Assembly (NCBI RefSeq): GCF_945859825.1
Contig: NZ_CAMAPC010000004.1
Location: 211,770 to 275,769, forward strand
DNA length: 64,000 nt
Source: Pseudoalteromonas holothuriae
GTDB taxonomy: Bacteria; Pseudomonadota; Gammaproteobacteria; Enterobacterales; Alteromonadaceae
Direction of reading: 5' to 3'
Part shown: positions 31,280-41,407 of the stretch, in pieces
Layout of the letters: each line of letters starts with the position of its first letter
Position numbering within the stretch: the first letter of the stretch is position 1
Position numbers and translations under genes: made by a program
Notes under the pieces: model-generated
Seen by the model: only the letters and a program-made list of their open reading frames with translations
Told to the model about the DNA's origin: nothing
Database searches by the model: none

Positions 31280-31881
31280 GATTCTTCACCCTGCCCATAG
31301 CGATAAGTCTTAGCCACTACGCTAAATACCAAGGTACTACTGCCTGCATTTTCTATACGAAAATCATGCAAACTTACGATACGAGGCAATTGAGCAACTT
31401 TACTAACAAACTCTCCAAATTCGTGATAGGTGCCTATAACCTCAAGTTTGATTGGTAACTCTGTATAAAACTCTTTTTTATTTTCAGGCAACCAGCCTAT
31501 TTTCAAAAAAGTTAAACCACTCGATGTGCCAACATATGTCAAATCGTCCAATAAACCAGGTGTTTCGTTCGATGAAGGTAATTGACGTAAAAGCTGAGCA
31601 AATTGCGCTTCCATATCTTTCATTTGCTGACGATATAAGTCTAAATTATTTGCTCGTGCATATTTGATTCTATAACTATTGCGCAACTGTACCTCTTGCT
31701 GAACCACATGCTCATAACGCTCTATCGAATTTGATACGAGTAAGCTGTAACCTACAACAAATGTAATAATCACAACCAACACACAACATAAAACTTTAAC
31801 CGCAACCGGCCACTCGCCAATGTTATCGAGTTCAATCTCATTCCAATCAATATTCTGTATAGCTTTTAAGTCAAAATTCAC
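31276..31881 (-). CDS. pilO: Type IV pilus assembly protein PilO
   Basis: 201-aa bitopic inner-membrane protein. A single membrane helix (VLCCVLVVIITFVVGYSLLV, about residues 30-49) is followed by a coiled coil and a ferredoxin-like periplasmic domain with TPGLLDDLTYVGTSSGL near 105. It pairs with PilN in the alignment subcomplex. It overlaps pilP by 4 nt and is 23 bp after pilN. Identification rests on the family pattern and the pilMNOPQ order. Confidence 0.94.
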   Translation of the reverse strand: MNFDLKAIQNIDWNEIELDNIGEWPVAVKVLCCVLVVIITFVVGYSLLVSNSIERYEHVVQQEVQLRNSYRIKYARANNLDLYRQQMKDMEAQFAQLLRQLPSSNETPGLLDDLTYVGTSSGLTFLKIGWLPENKKEFYTELPIKLEVIGTYHEFGEFVSKVAQLPRIVSLHDFRIENAGSSTLVFSVVAKTYRYGQGEES

Positions 31882-31904
31882 GTTTTTATCTCATTAATGC
31901 CGAT

Positions 31905-32477
31905 TTAATTATCACGTTCAGCTACCTTAATTTCACGATATGGCTTTACATAAAAGTGCATAGTAAAATCACTTAATAAACGTGAACTTTGCTCGCCTGT
32001 TACAATGCCCTGTATTGTGGGCCGCTCGAGTAAATATGAACTTTCAACTGAACGTAACATTTGCGACAAACGGTTATTAGACTCGCTGCGCCCTATAACT
32101 TTAATTAGATCTTCTTTTCGCTCCAAGCTTGTAAGGTACACCCCTGCAGGCACAATTCTCACAACTTCATCAATAATTTGCGTACCTAAATTTCGGTTAC
32201 TTTGCAGTTCTTCAATTAAGTTTATACGTCTTTGTAAGCTTTCTTTTTGCTGGCTCAAGTTATTAATCTCAACGATACGGCTATCTAATTGACCAACCTC
32301 CTGATTTAGATAATCATTTTTTATCTGTTGACCTGCCGTTAAACCATCGTAAAAAGAACCTATTAAGTACAAAATAAATAGCACCACAACAACATTGGCT
32401 ACCACAATAGAAAGAAACTTCCTCTGAGAAGCTTGTCGCCTTTGCTCTCTCCATGGCAACAGGTTTATATGTGGCAT
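31905..32477 (-). CDS. pilN: Type IV pilus assembly protein PilN
   Basis: 190-aa bitopic protein. The cytoplasmic INLLPWREQRR motif at residues 4-14 docks into PilM. A membrane helix (FLSIVVANVVVVLFILYLIG, about 23-42) and a coiled coil precede the periplasmic ferredoxin-like domain. Its start overlaps the end of pilM by 13 nt, consistent with coupled, stoichiometric synthesis. Confident. Confidence 0.95.
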   Translation of the reverse strand: MPHINLLPWREQRRQASQRKFLSIVVANVVVVLFILYLIGSFYDGLTAGQQIKNDYLNQEVGQLDSRIVEINNLSQQKESLQRRINLIEELQSNRNLGTQIIDEVVRIVPAGVYLTSLERKEDLIKVIGRSESNNRLSQMLRSVESSYLLERPTIQGIVTGEQSSRLLSDFTMHFYVKPYREIKVAERDN

Positions 32478-33544
32478 GATGAAAAACTCCTTAATGCCAA
32501 ACCTGCTGCAATTGCAAATTGTGGTTTATGGCGCTCTAACACATTACGGTCGACTTTAGGACCTATTTCCATATCGGCAAATGGGTCAGCAACAATAGTA
32601 TGAATACCAAGCTCTTCTATAAGCAGTCTATCTAATCCTTCAACTAACGCAGTTCCTCCAGTAAGTACGATATAATCGACTTGCTCTCTGCCACTGCTTG
32701 TAATGAACATTTGTACAGCACGCCTTATCTGCTGTAACAATGCAGTTTGAAATGGCGCTAATACCTCGAATATATAGTTTGGCGGCAAGTCACCTGTTGT
32801 TTTAGCTATTTCAGCTTCATCAAATGATTTGTTGTAATAAGCAACAATACTATTTGTATATTGTTCACCACCAAATACTTGGTCACGCGTGTAAATTGTT
32901 TTACCTGAAAGCACAACACTTACCAAGCTAATCACGGCCCCAATATCAATAACAGCAACCATTTTATCAAAAGCGTCTGCTGGAAGTTGGCCATACATTA
33001 TGGTTAATGAACGACTTAATGCGTAGTTTTCTACGTCAACCACTTTAGCTTGGTAACCTGCCTCTTCTAGCGCACCGACACGTGCTTCAACGCTTTCAGT
33101 ACGCGCAGCAGATAACAGCACATTAACTTTAGATGGGTCCGCTTCATTCACAGATATTTTTTCAAAATCAATACTCACTTCATCCAAAGAGTAAGGAATC
33201 AAACTATCGGCTTCAATCGCAATTTGCGACTCTAATTCAGCATCGGTTAATGACACATCCATAAAAATCACTTTCGTGATCACGGTTTGGCCTGATACTG
33301 CAACAGCACCAAATTGAGTGAGCCTAGGAATGCGCTTTTTTATTTTGCTTATTACTCGACCGATGGCTTCAATATCTTGAATTGCACGCTCAGTAATTGC
33401 ACCTTTAGGTACTGGCTCAATAGCCAAAGCTTCAACACGGTAGCCAGCGGAAGATTGCGACAATAATAATGCCTTGACACAATGCGAGCCAACATCGATG
33501 CCAATCATCATCGGAGCTTGCTTTTGAAAAAGGTTGCTGAGCAT
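32465..33544 (-). CDS. pilM: Type IV pilus assembly protein PilM (actin-like ATPase)
   Basis: 359-aa cytoplasmic FtsA/actin-fold protein that binds the PilN N-terminus. The phosphate-1 motif is GIDVGSHCVKALLLS (about residues 14-28); later pieces are VAVIDIGAVISLVSV (about 190) and VLTGGTALVEGLDRLL (about 297-312). First gene of pilMNOPQ, divergent from mrcA across a 133-bp region, which is the usual gammaproteobacterial arrangement. Confident. Confidence 0.95.
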   Translation of the reverse strand: MLSNLFQKQAPMMIGIDVGSHCVKALLLSQSSAGYRVEALAIEPVPKGAITERAIQDIEAIGRVISKIKKRIPRLTQFGAVAVSGQTVITKVIFMDVSLTDAELESQIAIEADSLIPYSLDEVSIDFEKISVNEADPSKVNVLLSAARTESVEARVGALEEAGYQAKVVDVENYALSRSLTIMYGQLPADAFDKMVAVIDIGAVISLVSVVLSGKTIYTRDQVFGGEQYTNSIVAYYNKSFDEAEIAKTTGDLPPNYIFEVLAPFQTALLQQIRRAVQMFITSSGREQVDYIVLTGGTALVEGLDRLLIEELGIHTIVADPFADMEIGPKVDRNVLERHKPQFAIAAGLALRSFSSCHI

Positions 33545-33677
33545 GCGCTTGGTCTTTATCCTTTGTTTTAACTTTTAACTAGTTATAATTATAACCACAA
33601 AAAATATTAATCGTTTTTCATTCAAGATATACTAGCAGTGTCTACCTATAATTGGGAGTCTAACTAGGAAACATTCC

Positions 33678-36122
33678 GTGACTTTATTGATAAGAGTAAT
33701 ACAATTTTTCGTCGTTTTGAGCATTTTGGGTCTACTTACGTTACTCAGCCTTTATTATTATGTCAAATCAGACATACCGAGTGTAGAAGTATTGCAAGAT
33801 GTACAATTACAAACCCCAATGCAAGTTTTTACCCAGGATGGGAAATTAATTAACCAGTTTGGCGAAAAACGCCGTATCCCAGTCAAAATTGAACAAATTC
33901 CCGAATCATTATTAAAAGCATTTCTCGCAACAGAAGACAATCGTTTTTATGAACACTTTGGCGTTGACCCGATAGGTATTGTTCGCTCAGCTATTGTGTT
34001 AATTAGTACAGGGCAAAAGAAACAAGGGGCCAGCACCATTACCATGCAGTTGGCACGTAACTTCTTTTTAACCAGAGAAAAAGCATATATTCGCAAAGTA
34101 AAAGAGATTTTCATTGCACTGCATATTGAACGACTATTAAGTAAAGATGAAATTCTAGCTCTGTACTTGAATAAAATTGAGCTAGGTAATCGAGCATTTG
34201 GCATCGGTGCTGCAGCACAGGTTTACTATGGTAAAAACCTAAACGAACTCACGCTAGCTCAAATGGCGATGATTGCAGGTTTGCCTAAAGCGCCATCTGC
34301 ACTAAACCCTATTCGAAACCCGACCCGTGCAAAATTACGCAGAAATGTCGTACTGGGGCGTATGCTCAAAGAAAAGTATATTTCACAAAAACAGTATGAA
34401 CAAGCACGAAGTGCCCCCATAACCGCACAGTTTCATGGTGCTGAGATAGAGCTCTACGCCCCTTATATCGCTGAAATGGTACGTAGCTACATGGTTGAAA
34501 CATACGGCGAAGACAAAGCCTACAATAGCGGCTTTAAAGTGTTTACTACGGTAGAGTCTAGCATTCAAGCAGCAGCACAAGCAGCACTCATTAACAATTT
34601 ACATAGCTATGATATGCGCCATGGCTTTCGAGGCCCAGAGCGCACTTTATGGAATAGTGAACAACCCGCTTTAGACAACCATAGGATATTAGAAAAGCTA
34701 AGTAACGTAAAAGAGCCTGGTTCACTCAAAGCCGCCGTTGTCATTGATGTGGCAGAACAAAGTGCCACTGCGCTTTTAAAATCTGGTGACTATATCACCT
34801 TGGCGTGGGATGGATTAAAGTGGGCCCGTGCCTATATTTCTGATACACGCCAAGCTTTGCCCCCTAAAACAGCGTCAGAAATACTCTCTCCAGGCATGCA
34901 GATTTGGGTGCGCCAACAACCTCAATATTGGCAACTAAGCCAGTACCCGCGACCAGCTAGTGCTTTAGTCTCTATGGACCCACAAAACGGTCGCATCAAA
35001 GCCCTTGTTGGTGGCTATAGCTTTGCTCAAAGCCAGTACAACCGAGCTACGCAAGCAAAACGTCAAGTAGGCTCAAATATTAAACCCTTTATATACTCAG
35101 CTGCCTTTGAAAATGATTATACACTTGCAACAATCATTAATGATGCGCCTATAAACCAGTGGGATAAAAGCGTTGGTGTTGCATGGCGTCCTAAAAATAG
35201 TCCAGAAGTCTACAATGGTCCCATTCGTATTCGTCGCGCATTAGCACAATCGAAGAATGTCGTATCTGTCAGACTACTTAAAGGTGTTGGTTTACAGCGC
35301 AGTGCTGATCACCTATTAAAGTTTGGCTTTGCTGACGCGGATATCAACCGCAGTGAATCATTGGCTCTTGGTAGCGCCGCTATCACCCCTTTAGAAATGG
35401 CACGTGGTATGAGTACTTTTGCCAATGGTGGCCACCTCATTGAACCATATTTTATTCATGAATTACAAGACGCCTTTGGTAACACATTAGGTCAAGCAGA
35501 GCCTTTAATTGCTTGTGATGAACAGCAATTAGAAACTCACTCTGAGCGTTGTGCTCCTCGTGTGATCTCTGAACAAAACGCTTTTTTAGTCGCCAGTGCG
35601 ATGCACAGTGCTATCTGGGGCGGCGGCAGTTGGAGACATAAAACTGGTTGGACTGGTACAGGCTGGCGAGCACAAACACTAAAGCGTCGAGATTTAGTAG
35701 GAAAAACGGGCACAACCAATGACTCTGTCGATACTTGGTTTAGCGGCTTTAATCGCCATGTATTAACGACTATTTGGGTAGGCTTTGATGATGCTGGCAA
35801 ACCTCTTGGCAGGGCAGCATACAACACCAATCTAGGTAAAAATCAAATTGTCGGCGCTGAGTCAGGTGCAACCACTGCACAACCTGCGTGGGTAGAATTT
35901 ATGAGAGCTGCGCTGGATGGTCAGCCTATTGCACCAATTGAACCACCTCCTGGGCTAATATCTACCCGTATAGACCTAAAAACAGGATTGCTAAGCGATA
36001 AAAATGATCACACAAGCCGCTTCGAGTACTTTATTTCGGGTACAGCACCCACTAAATATGCGCTTGATGAGAATAACAGCACACCATTTGATGATGAACC
36101 ACAACAAGAAGAGCTTTTTTAA
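33678..36122 (+). CDS. mrcA: Penicillin-binding protein 1A
   Basis: Bifunctional peptidoglycan synthase of 814 aa with an N-terminal membrane anchor (IQFFVVLSILGLLTLLSLYYYV). The transglycosylase domain carries ATEDNRFYEHFGVDP (catalytic Glu near residue 91), GASTITMQLARN, and KEIFIALHIERLLSKDEILALYLNKI. The transpeptidase domain has the SxxK box in VGSNIKPFIY (Ser near 472), SKN in AQSKNVVS, and KTGT in GKTGTTND near 676. An OB-like insert lies between. A hairpin after the stop is oriented mainly for the opposite strand. Confident. Confidence 0.97.
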   Translation: MTLLIRVIQFFVVLSILGLLTLLSLYYYVKSDIPSVEVLQDVQLQTPMQVFTQDGKLINQFGEKRRIPVKIEQIPESLLKAFLATEDNRFYEHFGVDPIGIVRSAIVLISTGQKKQGASTITMQLARNFFLTREKAYIRKVKEIFIALHIERLLSKDEILALYLNKIELGNRAFGIGAAAQVYYGKNLNELTLAQMAMIAGLPKAPSALNPIRNPTRAKLRRNVVLGRMLKEKYISQKQYEQARSAPITAQFHGAEIELYAPYIAEMVRSYMVETYGEDKAYNSGFKVFTTVESSIQAAAQAALINNLHSYDMRHGFRGPERTLWNSEQPALDNHRILEKLSNVKEPGSLKAAVVIDVAEQSATALLKSGDYITLAWDGLKWARAYISDTRQALPPKTASEILSPGMQIWVRQQPQYWQLSQYPRPASALVSMDPQNGRIKALVGGYSFAQSQYNRATQAKRQVGSNIKPFIYSAAFENDYTLATIINDAPINQWDKSVGVAWRPKNSPEVYNGPIRIRRALAQSKNVVSVRLLKGVGLQRSADHLLKFGFADADINRSESLALGSAAITPLEMARGMSTFANGGHLIEPYFIHELQDAFGNTLGQAEPLIACDEQQLETHSERCAPRVISEQNAFLVASAMHSAIWGGGSWRHKTGWTGTGWRAQTLKRRDLVGKTGTTNDSVDTWFSGFNRHVLTTIWVGFDDAGKPLGRAAYNTNLGKNQIVGAESGATTAQPAWVEFMRAALDGQPIAPIEPPPGLISTRIDLKTGLLSDKNDHTSRFEYFISGTAPTKYALDENNSTPFDDEPQQEELF

Positions 36123-36135
36123 TGCTTAGATACAA

Positions 36136-36160
36136 AAAGGACGATATATAATATCGTCCT
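36136..36160 (-). terminator. Terminator of metBL
   Basis: AGGACGATAT pairs with ATATCGTCCT across an ATA loop; on the minus strand it is followed by TTTTT. It lies 35 bp after the metL stop and 14 bp after the convergent mrcA stop, so it may serve both. Confidence 0.8.
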
Positions 36161-36194
36161 CAAACTATTGAAAAACAGCTTACTATGAACTCTG

Positions 36195-38543
36195 TTATTT
36201 AAGCATCTGCACTAACCAATATAAGTCAGAATGTATCCCTGCAGCCGTGACTTCTTTACCTGCACCTGGGCCTTGTAACACTAGTGGGTTAAGCTCATAC
36301 CACACACTTTTAATCACAAAAATGTTATCGCCAGGGGTTAAATTTGCTATCGCGGATGATTTATCAACAAAGGCAATACCTACTTTGGCTTTTACTTTAC
36401 CTGACTCTAAAACATGTAATGAGCCTGTATAACGTAGTACCTTTTCTTGTGCCAATGCACTTTGGTACTGCTGCTCATAAAATACATCAAGTTCTTCACG
36501 ACGAGTAAGGAACTCATCCCAACTCCCCTGTGCTAGCTCTTGTGGCATTAAAGGTTCTAGTTCAATATCTGCCAAATCTAATGTCAGCCCAATGTCACGG
36601 GCTAAAATCAACAATTTACGCTGCATATCTCGTCCAGACAAGTCTTCTCTGGGATCTGGTTCGGTATAACCCATTTTCTGAGCTTCTAACACCAAACTTG
36701 AGAACGTTTGACTTCCATCAAAGCTACTACACAGCCATGATAACGTACCAGAAAACACCCCATCAATATGCGTAATTCTATCACCACTATGTTGTAAATC
36801 AGCCAATGCAAAATTGATTGGTAAACCTGCGCCAACACTGGTGTTATAGCGCCAATATAAGTTTCGCTCAAATAATTGCTCGCACAGCTGTTGATACCAT
36901 GCACTTTGCGCCGTACCTGCGTATTTATTCGCACTTATCAAGTGGCAATCTTGGTTTATAAGCTGAGGATATAAATCACTGAATGCTTCGCTTGCAGTAA
37001 TATCTATTACGACTTTATGCTCATAATCAAGTTCACCGATCCGCTCTATTAACTCTTCATTACTGTACGTATTCGACTCATTTTCCCACTGCTGCTGCCA
37101 TGTATTTAAAGCAATACCGTTAGCAGAAAACAACATTTTTTTAGACCGTACTAAAGCAACTACTTTAACATCAAATTGCTGCTGCAAACGTGCCACCTGA
37201 TGCTGACACTGCTGTACAAACACTTCACCAACATTGCCTAAACCAGCAATGACTACCGCAAGTTCTCGATCTTTACTGACTAACTGATCATGCAAAATAG
37301 CCAATACATCGCTATCAATCGCCTGATCAGTTAAAAACAGCGCATATTCTTTATCTTGATGATTAAAGCGTACCACCACATTTTGCTCATTGAGCAGCTG
37401 TGCGGCCAGTGTTTGCAGCTGAGCAATGTCTGCAGATGAAGCAACAATGGCAAATCCTTGAAGAGCGCTTTCAACGATATTTGCGCGTCCAGATAAAACT
37501 TTTAGCACGCGATGTGTACTTTGTGCGGGGATCAAAAGGAAAGCTTCACCTTTCGTTGTAAATTGGTGAATACTGTGCTGAATCAAGTGACTTAATTCAC
37601 TTACTTCACCTTGCGCCAATGCATCTACACGAATTAAATCTAAATCATCAAACGTGGTAATGAAACGCTTTGCTTTACTATACCCTTCTTTAACTATTTC
37701 AGTCGGCGTTGCTTCCACATCAAAACTACTACGAACTTGGAGCTTAATGTTAGTATGTTTAAGTGGTGATAACGTTTTTGCATGTAGAACTGGGTTACCT
37801 AAACGTGCAAGCAAATGAGCTTGTGCTCTGCATATTTTTGGGTATTTGATAGCACTTGCGACTTTACGAGGATCGGTACTAAAAACACCTTGCGTATCAG
37901 TCCAAATAGACACTGCGCTGGCATCTATATAATTTGCCAATAAAGTAGCACTATAATCACTGCCATTGCGCCCCAATGTAACGGTATTATTTGCTACATC
38001 ACTAGCAATAAAACCAGTAACCACATATAAAACACGCTCAGATAACTGCTCGGCACACGAGCGTTTATTTTGTTGATGTAAGAGTTGGCCTTGATGCAAA
38101 GTAAACAAACGCCTTGCATCTACATGCCTTGCAGCAAACCCTAATTGAGTCAGGTAACAACCTAAAATGCGTGCTGACCACAATTCTCCATGTGCGAGCA
38201 AAGCCGCTTCATGTAAGGTTTTTTGCTTTGCATGTAATGTAATTACTTGTAACTCAGTATCTAATTGCGATAATAATTGACGCTGCGGCTGTGCTTGAAA
38301 CAACGCTTTAATAAGCTCAGCTTGATGATTTTCTAATTGTAAAAGAATATCACTAAAGCCTTGGATGTCATCTTGCTGATAGCTTTGCCATAACTTTACC
38401 AAAGTATTCGTCGTTTTACCCGCAGCAGATACCACTACACAATCACCTGCTCGGCAATGGCTCAATACAATTTGTGCCACTGCTTGATAACGCTCAGCAC
38501 TGCTTAAACTTGAACCACCAAATTTATGTACTACTTTTGCCAT
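36195..38543 (-). CDS. metL: Bifunctional aspartokinase / homoserine dehydrogenase II
   Basis: 782-aa fusion for the first and third steps of the aspartate pathway. Residues about 1-270 are aspartokinase: VHKFGGSSLSSAERY at the start and VTLGRNGSDYSATLLA near 190. Residues about 290-440 are the linker/ACT-like region. Residues about 445-782 are homoserine dehydrogenase: VVIAGLGNVGEVF NAD fold, SANKYAG, VGAGLPIN, GVFSGTLSWL, and YTEPDPREDLSGRDMQRKLLILAR. Pairing with metB and a MetJ operator identifies it as the methionine-branch MetL rather than ThrA. It starts 4 bp after the metB stop. Confidence 0.95.
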   Translation of the reverse strand: MAKVVHKFGGSSLSSAERYQAVAQIVLSHCRAGDCVVVSAAGKTTNTLVKLWQSYQQDDIQGFSDILLQLENHQAELIKALFQAQPQRQLLSQLDTELQVITLHAKQKTLHEAALLAHGELWSARILGCYLTQLGFAARHVDARRLFTLHQGQLLHQQNKRSCAEQLSERVLYVVTGFIASDVANNTVTLGRNGSDYSATLLANYIDASAVSIWTDTQGVFSTDPRKVASAIKYPKICRAQAHLLARLGNPVLHAKTLSPLKHTNIKLQVRSSFDVEATPTEIVKEGYSKAKRFITTFDDLDLIRVDALAQGEVSELSHLIQHSIHQFTTKGEAFLLIPAQSTHRVLKVLSGRANIVESALQGFAIVASSADIAQLQTLAAQLLNEQNVVVRFNHQDKEYALFLTDQAIDSDVLAILHDQLVSKDRELAVVIAGLGNVGEVFVQQCQHQVARLQQQFDVKVVALVRSKKMLFSANGIALNTWQQQWENESNTYSNEELIERIGELDYEHKVVIDITASEAFSDLYPQLINQDCHLISANKYAGTAQSAWYQQLCEQLFERNLYWRYNTSVGAGLPINFALADLQHSGDRITHIDGVFSGTLSWLCSSFDGSQTFSSLVLEAQKMGYTEPDPREDLSGRDMQRKLLILARDIGLTLDLADIELEPLMPQELAQGSWDEFLTRREELDVFYEQQYQSALAQEKVLRYTGSLHVLESGKVKAKVGIAFVDKSSAIANLTPGDNIFVIKSVWYELNPLVLQGPGAGKEVTAAGIHSDLYWLVQMLK

Positions 38544-38547
38544 TGTT

Positions 38548-39771
38548 TTACCACAAAGCCGTATGAGCCGGCGTTAATTTAAAAGATTTTGCATCATCTG
38601 AGCCATTTGCATTACCCTGTTGCACTTTTTTAAATGCTTGCTCCAAATCATCCAATAAGTCTTGCACATCTTCAATACCAACAGAAATGCGTATCAAAGT
38701 ATCGCCTACGCCCGCATCAAGGCGGGCTTGGGGCTCCATCCCAGCATGGGTCATTGTTGCCGGATGGCAAATTAAACTCTCCACCCCGCCTAACGATTCC
38801 GCCAATGAAAACTGCTTAAGGCTCGTCAGAAACGCCGCTGAGTCTTTTAAGCCACCTTTGATGTCAAAGCTTACCATACCGCCAAAACCTTCTTGCTGTT
38901 GCTTAGCAAGCGCATGCTGTGGATGAGACTCTAAACCGGGATAATAAACTTGGCTCACATAAGGCGACTGTTCAAGATATTGGGCAACTGCTAGTGCATT
39001 TTCTTGATGTTGCTTCAAACGAACATTTAATGTACGTAAGCCTCGCAGGGTTAAGTAGCTATCAAATGGCGCGCCTGTAATACCTATATTATTTGCCCAC
39101 CATGCCAACTCTTCACCAAGTTCAGCTGTATTAGCTATAACAGCACCTCCAACAACATCAGAATGACCATTAATATATTTGGTAGTTGAGTGCACAACAA
39201 TGTCTACACCAAACTTAATAGGGTTTTGCAGCGCAGGAGATAAAAACGTATTGTCTGCGGCAACCAAAGCACCTATTTCTTTTGCTGCATTTGCAACAGC
39301 AGCAATATCGGTCAATCTTAAAATAGGGTTACTTGGTGTTTCTATCCAAACTAACTTAGGCTTTATTGTTAGAATTTTCTTATAACTTTGTGGCTGTGTA
39401 AGATCCAACACAGCTAATTTTAATAGCCCTCGTTTTTGCAAAGACGTAAATAAACGATAACTTCCACCATAACAATCATGCGGTATCACTAATGTGTCGT
39501 CATGATTTAGTAATTGTGTTATCAAATGCACTGCTGACATACCTGTTGCCGTGATAATACCCCTCGCACCTCCTTCTAGATGCGCAAGGGTTTGAGCTAG
39601 CGTATCGCGGTTCGGGTTGCCGCTGCGACCATAATCATATGCACGCTTAGTATCAAAATCAGCAAACGAGTACGTTGTTGATAAATAAAGAGGCGGTACA
39701 ACTGCACCATGATGTTTATCGGCTTCAATGCCGTAACGTACTGCTATGGTCGACTTTTTACTTTGACTCAT
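38548..39771 (-). CDS. metB: Cystathionine gamma-synthase
   Basis: PLP enzyme that joins an activated homoserine ester with cysteine in methionine synthesis. The 407-aa protein shows YDYGRSGNPNRDTLAQTLAHLEGG near residues 44-67, WIETPSNPILRLTDI near 142, and the PLP lysine in VHSTTKYINGHSDVVGG near residue 195. The C-terminal SLGGVESLICHPATMTHAGM is typical. First gene of metBL; a perfect 8-bp met box lies 27 bp upstream of the start. Related lyases (MetC, MetZ) are less likely given context. Confidence 0.94.
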   Translation of the reverse strand: MSQSKKSTIAVRYGIEADKHHGAVVPPLYLSTTYSFADFDTKRAYDYGRSGNPNRDTLAQTLAHLEGGARGIITATGMSAVHLITQLLNHDDTLVIPHDCYGGSYRLFTSLQKRGLLKLAVLDLTQPQSYKKILTIKPKLVWIETPSNPILRLTDIAAVANAAKEIGALVAADNTFLSPALQNPIKFGVDIVVHSTTKYINGHSDVVGGAVIANTAELGEELAWWANNIGITGAPFDSYLTLRGLRTLNVRLKQHQENALAVAQYLEQSPYVSQVYYPGLESHPQHALAKQQQEGFGGMVSFDIKGGLKDSAAFLTSLKQFSLAESLGGVESLICHPATMTHAGMEPQARLDAGVGDTLIRISVGIEDVQDLLDDLEQAFKKVQQGNANGSDDAKSFKLTPAHTALW

Positions 39772-39789
39772 ATCATCACCTAGATAATT

Positions 39790-39837
39790 GGATGTTTAGA
39801 CGTCTAAAAGGTTAGATGATTAAAAAGTAGAAGTCAA
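39790..39837 (-). promoter_or_regulatory. metBL promoter with MetJ operator
   Basis: On the minus strand a -35-like TTGACT (39832-39837) and -10-like TAACCT (39809-39814) are 17 bp apart. A perfect met box AGACGTCT (39798-39805) covers the probable transcription start. Neighbouring 8-mers in register are weaker: ggatgttt (39790-39797, 5 of 8) and agatgatt (39814-39821). MetJ binds such tandem 8-bp boxes with S-adenosylmethionine as corepressor. Confidence 0.75.
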
Positions 39838-39873
39838 AGCATTTATACTTCTATATGGCTAATCAACTAGTAT

Positions 39874-39901
39874 TTGACTATCTTTTTTAAACCGATAAAA
39901 T
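39874..39901 (+). promoter_or_regulatory. Candidate metJ promoter
   Basis: TTGACT (39874-39879) and TAAAAT (39896-39901) separated by 16 bp, reading toward metJ and leaving a leader of about 150 nt. The met boxes lie about 70 bp upstream on the other side, so autorepression is possible but not shown. Confidence 0.5.
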
Positions 39902-40059
39902 TTCGCCACTTAATTTAATTGTATTGCTAATAAAACTGCATTTTTGAATAAACTATCATCGGTACACTTATCAAGGTTAGTTTATATCATGGAGTTCACA
40001 TGTTAAGTTTACGAATCCAGTCTTATTAGCATTCCCAACACTGAGGCAACAAAAACATT

Positions 40060-40380
40060 ATGGCTAAATGGAATGGTGAGTATATTCACCCTTATGCTGA
40101 ACATGGTAAAAAGTCTGAACAAGTAAAAAAAATTACCGTTTCTATCCCGCTAAACGTGCTAAAAGTACTCACTGATGAACGTACGCGCCGCCAGGTTAAT
40201 AACTTACGACACGCAACCAATAGTGAGCTATTATGTGAGGCTTTTTTGCATGCATTTACTGGCCAACCGTTACCTAGTGACGAAGACTTACGCAAAGATA
40301 ACCCAGAAAAAGTGCCTGAAGAAGTACGAAAAATTATGGAAGATATGGGCTTAGAAGTACCCATTATTGACGAAGAATAA
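40060..40380 (+). CDS. metJ: Methionine repressor MetJ
   Basis: 106-aa ribbon-helix-helix repressor using S-adenosylmethionine as corepressor. The first about 80 residues follow E. coli MetJ nearly unchanged: [21 protein letters not shown], the DNA-contacting strand [14 protein letters not shown] (about 22-35), and [30 protein letters not shown]. The C-terminal tail is divergent and acidic. It is divergent from metBL, the common gammaproteobacterial arrangement. Confident. Confidence 0.97.
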   Translation: MAKWNGEYIHPYAEHGKKSEQVKKITVSIPLNVLKVLTDERTRRQVNNLRHATNSELLCEAFLHAFTGQPLPSDEDLRKDNPEKVPEEVRKIMEDMGLEVPIIDEE

Positions 40381-40432
40381 CCTTAATCAGTCAACGCTCT
40401 GTTATTAAAATAGAGCGTCGTCGATAAATCAT

Positions 40433-41407
40433 CTATTGTCTTCTAAAGTTTATCTTTTGTTGCCAATACATCCCCATTAGCTGTTTATTTTTAAGTAAAA
40501 TAGCCACAACTAAGCAGCTGATTAAGATCGTAACTACAGCCTTTTCGAGTAAGTTTAGGGGCAGCAATACCAAAGAACTAGCAGCCTCCATCAAGATGAT
40601 CAAAACCACAAAACCCACAATCAAAGCGGGCTTTAGCTTGGTCATAATACTCCCCCCCAGTGGCGCACCAATGGCAACAATAGGTGCAGCAAAAAACCAG
40701 CTATTTGCAACGAACTCAGATGGCTGATGTCCCTGTAAAAAAAATATCCCTGACCCCACAATCGCATTTAATGCCATAAACGTAACGGTAGTTGGAATGA
40801 TTGGCTTGGCACAGCTACCTAACAGCACAATATAGAAAAAGAACAACAATGTGTCTGCTCCTGCACCTAAGTAACCAGAGATCAAACCGCCGATAAAAGT
40901 CGTCAACATAAAAGAACTATTTAACCTGAACTGCTCTGGCATATACATCTGTTTCACTCGCTCTTGAAGCAATAAAATTGCTACAAATAATAAAAAACAA
41001 GTAAACAGATATTTTAAAAACAGTCCATCAGAAAGCGGAAAGAACGACGCACAAATCTGGCCTAGAACAGCAAAAACAAGACCTTTTACGATCACATTCC
41101 AATCAATGAATATTCGCCGGCTAACAAAATAGAGCACAGCAAAAGACATACCAACAGACTGAATAAATAAAGAAAAGGCTCTCGCATCCTGAGCTGTTAC
41201 ATCTAGTACTTTAGTAAATACAGGGAAAGCGACCGCGCCACCACCCAAAGGGGTAGAACCGGCAACAAAAGAGCCAAACAACATGGTTAACCCAGTCTTC
41301 CAACTAGCCAAAAGCTCGTTTAAATTTGAGTACCAATAAAACCAAAGCCCCCATATAACCGCACCAGCTAGCAATCCTCCTACATAAAGCCACTTCCTTA
41401 TATTCAT
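40433..41407 (-). CDS. TauE/SafE-family membrane permease
   Basis: About 324-aa polytopic inner-membrane protein with eight or so hydrophobic segments and the family's repeated motif: TMLFGSFVAGSTPLGGGAVAFPVFTK (about residues 40-65) and TTFIGGLISGYLGAGADTLLF (about 165-185). Family members are proposed exporters or importers of sulfite, sulfonates or other small anions; the substrate here is not known. The ATG at 41407 is preferred to the GTG three codons earlier, though neither has a strong ribosome-binding site. Convergent with metJ, so a link to sulfur metabolism is tempting but unproven. Confidence 0.8.
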   Translation of the reverse strand: MNIRKWLYVGGLLAGAVIWGLWFYWYSNLNELLASWKTGLTMLFGSFVAGSTPLGGGAVAFPVFTKVLDVTAQDARAFSLFIQSVGMSFAVLYFVSRRIFIDWNVIVKGLVFAVLGQICASFFPLSDGLFLKYLFTCFLLFVAILLLQERVKQMYMPEQFRLNSSFMLTTFIGGLISGYLGAGADTLLFFFYIVLLGSCAKPIIPTTVTFMALNAIVGSGIFFLQGHQPSEFVANSWFFAAPIVAIGAPLGGSIMTKLKPALIVGFVVLIILMEAASSLVLLPLNLLEKAVVTILISCLVVAILLKNKQLMGMYWQQKINFRRQ

